NCBI GenBank assembly: GCA_921293015.1
Contig: OV121081.1
Coordinates: forward strand, 70,449,022-70,513,021
Origin: Phorcus lineatus
Lineage: Eukaryota > Mollusca > Gastropoda > Trochida > Trochidae
DNA: 64,000 nt
Direction: 5' to 3'
Both the position numbers and the translations under genes were made by a program. Below the pieces are notes generated by a model. That model did not search any database. It had not been told where the DNA came from and saw only the letters and a list, made by a program, of their open reading frames with translations. Each line of letters begins with the position of its first letter. The first letter of the stretch is position 1. Shown in pieces: positions 59,110 to 64,000 of this stretch.

Positions 59110-62100
59110 AGGAATGACATTTATGAATTAAATGACTCTGAATAAACGATGCACAATTTGAAGCCCACAGTAGTTTGATGAAGGCAAAGTGAAATTGATT
59201 GACGTTTGACTTAGTAAATTCTCTTTGTCCTGCACTTTATCTTAGATTAGCAATATGGATTATTAACCTCCTTAGCGTGTAAGTTACTCATCAAAAAGTA
59301 GAAAAAAGCACGAGCAAATAAACAAATATTGACTATAAAAGCTGATGTATGAAGTAATGTTTTGCGATTCTTTAATTGCTCGGTTTTCATGTACGTTTAT
59401 ACACTAACATGGATTACGTCATACTTCTAACCAAAACTCATTCATTTCGATCTGACTTTCTTGATGAAAGTAAATATTTCACCTATTGAGCCTTTTCCTT
59501 TTAATGTATTTGCTCTGAAACATTTCAATTACAAAATACGTTGTTTCCAAACTATTAAACCAAATGTTTAGGTCCTTAATCAGTTTGTCTAATTTTATAT
59601 AATATTAATCATTTTTACATTAAAACGTTCGTATCCTATAAAAGCTGATTCATATAAAACATTTCATCATTCTTGATACTTCCTCGATAATATCATGAAT
59701 ATCTTCACCAATGAATAGTCAATAAAAACATTGAGAAACATCGACAAAATACAAAATAGCTAATTTTAAAAGGTTTTTAAAAAATTATTTTATTTACATC
59801 AATAAAAGGTCGATTATCTCATGTCTTATTGGTAAATTTGTAACTGTTAACAATTTTACGCACAATGATAAACAAATTCCTGTTATAATGAACCTTATGC
59901 ACTGTGCGCAATGACTACGGGTGTAGTCATATATGTAAACGGCTCATTTATCCAAACCAAACATTAACACATCCTGGTTGTTGTCTGCCCTTTATCGATT
60001 TCCCACTGTACACAAACCATCAGTGATGACAATGGGACTTTCCAATAGGAGTAACAGTAATTTATAAATCCTTTTTCATCAGAGCATCAAATTGACCGTT
60101 GAACTTGTTGCTGTGTTAATGAAACCAACAAGATATTTCATAGGATAATTCAATTAATGTTTTGTGTAATGTAGCTGTGAATTATAGAGACTTTAGGGTC
60201 TATGTGATGTGCACTCACAAATGTAGAAATATTCATATATCATTTCTTCATCAAGCACTTGAAATTTATTTCACCGAACTCCGGTGTCTTCTGCTAGTGA
60301 AAGATTAGTCACTAGGAGTGATTAATAAGTAGTGGGTCATCCTAAATCCAAAAAACAAAACCAAGAAGGAATTCTAATTCAGTTCCCTTTTTTTAAACAC
60401 AATGCACCTCCGATTTGATACACTTCTGCGATCTGTGTTGCACCACATTTATTCAAGTTCTATACAATTCTGTGTCTGTGTGTGATCTACGGCGCAATCA
60501 CGTCATCGTCACACCGGAATGCCATCCAGGAAGAGATTGATTACAGAGCATGAAAGAGAGATCTGAAATTGCGAGTATAGTGGATGTTGAAGAAGTTGAA
60601 ACCCACAGTCATGAATGGTTCACAAGGCGTATGCACTAGAGCACCAGTTGGAAAGTCACACATTCGGTCAGTTTTCGTCGTCTCTCAGTCTGAAGTTCTT
60701 GCCTTGATTTCCTTGCAAGTGAGGCATAGAAAGATCCGTTTGATTCTTTTGGAGGTAACACACAATGAGAACACAGAGCGATTTGAACTAATGTAGAAAA
60801 CCAATTGCTACTAAATGTATTCTGTTATTTTTCTATGCTACTATCCTGTTATATATCTGTCATCTGTCTTTAAAAATTATTATCAACATTTCAAGGAGAG
60901 GGTATTCAAAGTTGGAAAACTTGTTCCTAATCCTTCTCATGTGAATGAAATATGTTTAAAGTAGAGATGCATTCCAGAATGCTACGGTTATCGCCTCACC
61001 TGCTGACGGAATAGTCGGTGACGTCACGTGCTTCTACTTCTTCGACTGTTGTTTTGTCTATGTGCCAAGTCTCATCGGTTGTTATAATTCGTTACAGAAA
61101 ACTGTAATGGTCGGCCTCAAATAGGGCTAGATTATGACATGTGTCTTGAAAATTTTGATCATGTGTAAAAATAAATTAGGCACCAAACGTTTTAGTTATA
61201 TGCTAAATTTCAATGATAATAGAATGACCTCGTTCCAGGCTTCAACTGTTATCATTCTCAACTCGTTTAACTTAATTCTCTTCGTGGGCTTTCTCTTTCA
61301 GTTATCTGAATGCAAGTTGTTTGAAGGAAAAGACACTTTGCATAATTTTAGTTTCAAGAACTGCAACTTAATAACTTAATAACATAACTTAGCTGAGTAG
61401 ATAAAGGTTATTTTAACTTAATGAATAGAAAGCGGAATATAGAAATGTTCATTAACGGCCTGATTCACAGGGTATCGTTTCTTGCAATTTAAAACTTAAT
61501 ACTTCTTTTACGATTCAATCGGTGAAAAATAATTAAAGTGATTAATTTTCTTTACTGTATTTTCATTGTCACCAGCACTGCCCTGTCACATGCATATGCT
61601 TTGGATCTGCAGTGTAGTAGTCCATCTAAGAAAGGCTGAAATTTAGAGTAAGCCTTCCCGAAGAACCAATGAATTAATCGATACTATATATTTGAAGTAG
61701 CCTCAGGACCCATTGACATATGTTCATATATTCAATCATCGTTCAGTATACACATCGCATATGACGATTTATGGAAAATTAAGAAACTCCGAAATGGTCC
61801 AATTTTAGAGTTGCTAATATTCTAAAAACCTCGTACAGTACCCGCATTTTTGGGCTACGAACCTCTTTTGGAATTCTTCCGAACTAAGTCTAGATAAATG
61901 AACCACTTTGACGTACATCGGATACTCATATTGTTCAGGCCACAGGTTACAACAAATACATACTTAAACGACGATTTGGTTAGTTTCAATTGGATCTGTA
62001 TATCGGGCTCTGTAATATTCCAAAATAACCTTTTAAGTCATTTGCCCAAAGCAACAATTTCGAATTTAAGAGTGATTGTAAGAAAGTTATGATCGAGTGA

Positions 62101-62260
62101 CGAATTACAGCTAGTGTACATTCAATGTAAGCGTATAAACGCATTTAAACCACTTATTAGCTATTTGAAAATTTACACATCAGTATATTGGATTTATTGC
62201 TCGGCAATCAGTCAATAAGTGCCTTTTGAAATGCCTCTATTGAACGTAGGGTCTAATTAC
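59110..62260. other. Region between the copy C first exon and the orphan first exon
   Basis: If the orphan exon belonged to a complete fourth channel gene, its exons 2 to 5 should lie here on the minus strand. I searched for the hallmarks of exon 2 (CDW..KPC), exon 3 (GLRVVLN), exon 4 (VHPPEVP) and the roughly 600-nt exon 5 (TQYTKAK, LLLGAS) and found none. The plus strand has only short frames without motifs. I see no other feature. Confidence 0.55.
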
Positions 62261-62266
62261 GCTTAC

Positions 62267-62800
62267 CTTTACTACAGTATCATCCAATGAAGTGAAACCT
62301 TCGGCGATTGCAGCACTTGGTTCTTCCATAATCGATTGTGCCAACTCGAAGTCAAACTGAGACAAACTGAAACTTGAGCGAACCTCTTCAAAATCCGTGT
62401 ACGGTTTAAACACGGACATAACGCCGTTTAACCCCATTCTTTCAAGAGAAGATTTCGTCATGTAGTTGTTACTACAAATTGTAATGGTAGGGAAAGGCAG
62501 TGATTTGCTGAGGACCTCGTCCACCCTGACGTTGATTGGTGTGGACAGATATAGCAGAACCTGTTGGTAAATGTTGAATGTCGTGAAGGCCAAACCTCCG
62601 ATAAAGACGAGAAACCAGAGAAGGCGTCTCAGAGGTCCAGAGTCGGTGTCGTAGATCTGCTCCAGACCTTGAACTGTTACTGCAGTATGAAGCTTCCGGT
62701 CTTTGATTCCCTCAAAGCCATGTCCAGATTTGGTCAGCATTTTGACTTCGGTGATGAGCGGAATACCCTTATCATACACTGAGGCTTTGTGATAACACAA
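62267..62800 (-). CDS. Orphan DEG/ENaC first exon, copy D (partial gene or alternative first exon of copy C)
   Basis: One minus-strand exon of 534 nt (178 residues) ends in a good donor, GTAAAG|GTAAGC, in phase 0, as do the first exons of copies A, B and C. It encodes a longer N-terminus (MCYHKASVYDKGIPLITEV, or starting later at MLTKSGHG), then AVTVQGLEQIYDTDSGPLRR (Gln-Gly), TM1 LLWFLVFIGGLAFTTFNIY, LPFPTITICSNNYM and the start of the extracellular domain. It has no stop or frameshift. No later exons exist between it and copy C, so it must splice over the copy C first exon into copy C exon 2, or be a remnant of a deleted gene. It is more diverged in DNA than A, B and C are from each other and lacks their identical TM1 block. 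Confidence 0.8.
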
Positions 62801-62809
62801 ATACGCTCT

Positions 62810-63790
62810 CGTAAAATTGGATGTGGCAATACACTTTATTTCTACATGTGATTATCGAATTCACGTATCATTCTCGAATTCACGTATTCGCACTAATTTT
62901 GTGCTGAAATAACTTGGGCGTCAGTTTCAGATATGTTACGATGAGAATGCTACAGAAACCGACTCCAACTCCCTACTGCGCTGAATTGATGATCCAGTGA
63001 TGCATGAAGTCCGTGAATTATCGATAGCTGACATTCAATTACGGAATATTGTAGCATCAAGACCACGCCAAAATAACGCATTATTTCACTTTAGTGTTCA
63101 AAACATTAAACAACAGACGATAGATTGGTAGCTTGCTTATTGGTATCAATGTTACTCAAAATAATAGCTTCATTCTATTGTTACCGAGCATTCCAGTAGA
63201 AATGACAGTATAAACACTCAGTCATTAGCATTGTTTGTATACACTTTGGGCGTGACAGTAACGATTAATCTCATATTGTGGGTTCCCCTGTTTAGCCTTT
63301 AATATGTTTACAGCGCTTAAATGATAAGAACTAATGACGAACGGAAATGAAGATAGAAATGGTAAAAAACACATTTTATAGTTATAGGAATTTGGCGGTA
63401 GTACTTGATTTTTCTTTCAGCTATTGTCAATTTGTAAGCAGCTTTTGTTAATGAATAACAGTGTAAAACAATAAACTGCTATTCTTATCATTGATGGAAA
63501 TCCATTTCTGCTTCACGTGAAGAAAACATCACATTTTCCCCACACATTTTCAGCAATTTAAAATTTAAAAATATTTTCAGAAGTTCACTTCAATACAGTG
63601 TATCTGAAAAAGGAATGTTTAATCTTAATAAATTCTATATAGTTGACGTAAACTGAGATTTTATTCAGGTTCATCTTCTCTACACAGTGTAAATGAAGCA
63701 TTTCTCCAAAGTCATTCTTTGTTTCAAGTTTCCTGTTCTTGACAGAACAATTAGATGCAGCGTAAGTGGCAGAAAAATCATATAAAAGTC
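62810..63790. other. 5' flank of the orphan channel exon
   Basis: No gene or repeat family is seen. This should contain the promoter and any 5' UTR exon of the orphan first exon, but no element can be placed. Confidence 0.35.
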
Positions 63791-63796
63791 ATGCAT

Positions 63797-63864
63797 GTAC
63801 TACTACTACTACTACTACTACTACTACAACTACTACTACTACTACTACAACTACTACTACTACA

Positions 63865-63905
<41 letters not shown>

Positions 63906-64000
63906 AACAACTACTACTACCTACTACTACTACTACTACAACAACTACTACTACTACTACTGCTACTACTACTACTACTACAACTATACTACTACTACTT
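63797..64000. repeat. (CTA)n / (ACT)n trinucleotide microsatellite with CAA interruptions
   Basis: About 200 bp of CTA repeats broken by CAA triplets and one or two phase slips runs to the window end. It continues beyond the window. Confidence 0.97.

Overview
This is an AT-rich, intron-rich metazoan nuclear window. GT-AG introns, metazoan gene families (gamma-tubulin complex, DEG/ENaC channels, an ARM-TIR-SAM protein), scattered DNA transposons and abundant fold-back repeats suggest a lophotrochozoan, most likely a mollusc. The species cannot be fixed from the sequence alone. There is no prokaryotic organisation, no operon and no CRISPR array, and I recognised no tRNA or rRNA gene.

Layout. 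(1) 1-4.7 kb, + strand: the 3' half of a TUBGCP4-like gene (seven exons, 319 residues visible). (2) 7.0-20.0 kb: two divergently transcribed four-exon genes for related secreted proteins of a family I do not recognise. Exons 2 and 4 are the same size in both genes (109 and 163 nt), every intron phase matches, and the N-terminal low-complexity segments are completely different. About 7 kb between them holds a mariner relic and a perfect 37-bp hairpin. (3) 20-25.5 kb: no gene recognised. (4) 25.5-37.5 kb, + strand: a ten-exon gene for a 621-residue protein ordered helical/ARM region, TIR, SAM. It has a TIR glutamate in the position used by NAD-cleaving TIRs. One intron carries a 30-bp minisatellite with a 7-unit (210 bp) higher-order period. 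(5) 39.8-62.8 kb, - strand: three complete five-exon DEG/ENaC (ASIC-like) genes in tandem, plus an orphan fourth first exon. The exon layout is shared, the N-terminal His-Gly gating motif reads Gln-Gly in all four, and a 93-bp block in the last exon is identical in the three complete copies, as expected from gene conversion. A Tc1-like element sits in an intron of one copy and a decayed non-LTR reverse transcriptase lies between two copies. (6) 63.8-64.0 kb: a (CTA)n microsatellite.

Exon structures were built by hand from splice dinucleotides, reading frame and comparison between paralogs in the window. In every multi-exon model the phases add up to an open frame ending in a stop. Roles in spindle nucleation (TUBGCP4), innate immunity or NAD signalling (TIR) and sodium or peptide-gated conduction (DEG/ENaC) come from family knowledge. 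The function of the secreted pair is unknown.
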